Shown here piece after piece: positions 6,241-6,517 of a stretch of DNA of 6,517 nucleotides; positions within the stretch are counted from its first letter, which is position 1; each line of letters begins with the position of its first letter. The notes beneath the pieces were generated by a model. It did no database searches, was not told where the DNA came from, and worked only from the letters and a program-made list of their open reading frames with translations. The DNA comes from Chloroflexota bacterium (GTDB taxonomy: Bacteria; Chloroflexota; Dehalococcoidia; UBA2979). Location: NCBI GenBank assembly GCA_016875695.1, contig VGPB01000112.1:1-6517 (forward strand), in the 5' to 3' direction. The translations under genes and the position numbers were made by a program.

Positions 6241-6517
6241 TCTCGTGCCCTCCGTGTCTTCCGAGGCGGAGGCCCCCGCCCTCGTCCGTGCCCTGGTCTG
6301 TGCTGCTGCAGCTGCCACCGCGGGCTCCGCCCGCGCCGGCACATCGCGCCCCGCGGGCGCGCGTTGCGGTGGCCGCTCGGCGTGCTCGATGAGCGCCTCG
6401 AGGTCGTGGTGCGGGTTGATGGCGCCTTCGATGCGGTCGAACTCCGACGCCGAGTTCACGGGCGCCGGACCGGCGTAGAGGTCGAGCGCGGGCCCGCCGC
6501 CGGGCGCGCGAGCGGGC
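6241..6517 (-). other. Open frame upstream of and in phase with ftsZ; possible N-terminal extension or upstream gene end
   Basis: All 277 bases from the right edge to the ftsZ ATG are free of stop codons in the FtsZ frame. The part nearest the edge looks coding: its third positions are mostly G or C and it encodes segments such as [20 protein letters not shown]. The last 30 or so codons before the ATG are an Ala/Arg/Thr-rich stretch resembling a linker or non-coding DNA. A GTG at 6457-6459 could start a 435-residue FtsZ; its last two bases plus the next form a TGA (6456-6458) ending another frame, a GTGA overlap typical of coupled genes. I recognise no FtsA or other family in either frame. 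Confidence 0.4.
6248..6253 (-). promoter_or_regulatory. Strong Shine-Dalgarno site for ftsZ
   Basis: Minus-strand GGAGGG lies 7 bases before ATG 6238-6240. It is the main sequence evidence for the short FtsZ form rather than a fusion to the open frame upstream. Confidence 0.75.

Overview
The window is high-GC bacterial chromosomal DNA carrying five protein genes and very little intergenic space. One gene lies on the plus strand (a truncated ABC-transporter substrate-binding protein). The other four are on the minus strand, read from the right edge leftwards: ftsZ, nrdR, nrdJ and a small transglutaminase-fold protein. No RNA genes, mobile elements or CRISPR arrays were seen. GC-rich third positions, a B12-dependent class II ribonucleotide reductase and the order ftsZ-nrdR-nrdJ would suit a high-GC Chloroflexota-like bacterium. 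That assignment rests on remembered gene neighbourhoods and gene content, so it is tentative.

Layout. 1-1332 (+): C-terminal 443 residues of a family 5 (peptide/nickel type) solute-binding protein whose start lies left of the window. 1344-1387: a 20-bp perfect stem-loop between the two convergent genes. 1386-2009 (-): transglutaminase-like protein with a visible Cys-His-Asp triad. 2029-4248 (-): nrdJ, only 19 bp upstream of it. 4381-4944 (-): nrdR. 4945-5151: intergenic region with a 36-bp perfect palindrome (likely ftsZ terminator) and short repeats that might be an operator. 5152-6240 (-): ftsZ, whose reading frame stays open upstream of the canonical start to the window edge.

How the genes fit together. 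FtsZ forms the division ring. NrdR is the zinc-ribbon/ATP-cone repressor of ribonucleotide reductase genes and sits directly upstream of its expected target. NrdJ makes deoxyribonucleotides with adenosylcobalamin. The transglutaminase-fold protein is probably co-transcribed with nrdJ but has no established link to it. The transporter protein belongs to an unrelated unit on the other strand. The region is mostly housekeeping. I found no convincing new multi-gene system. The points most worth a second look are the open frame in front of ftsZ, the unusual residue in its GTP-binding signature, the nrdJ-linked transglutaminase-like gene and the repeats upstream of nrdR.
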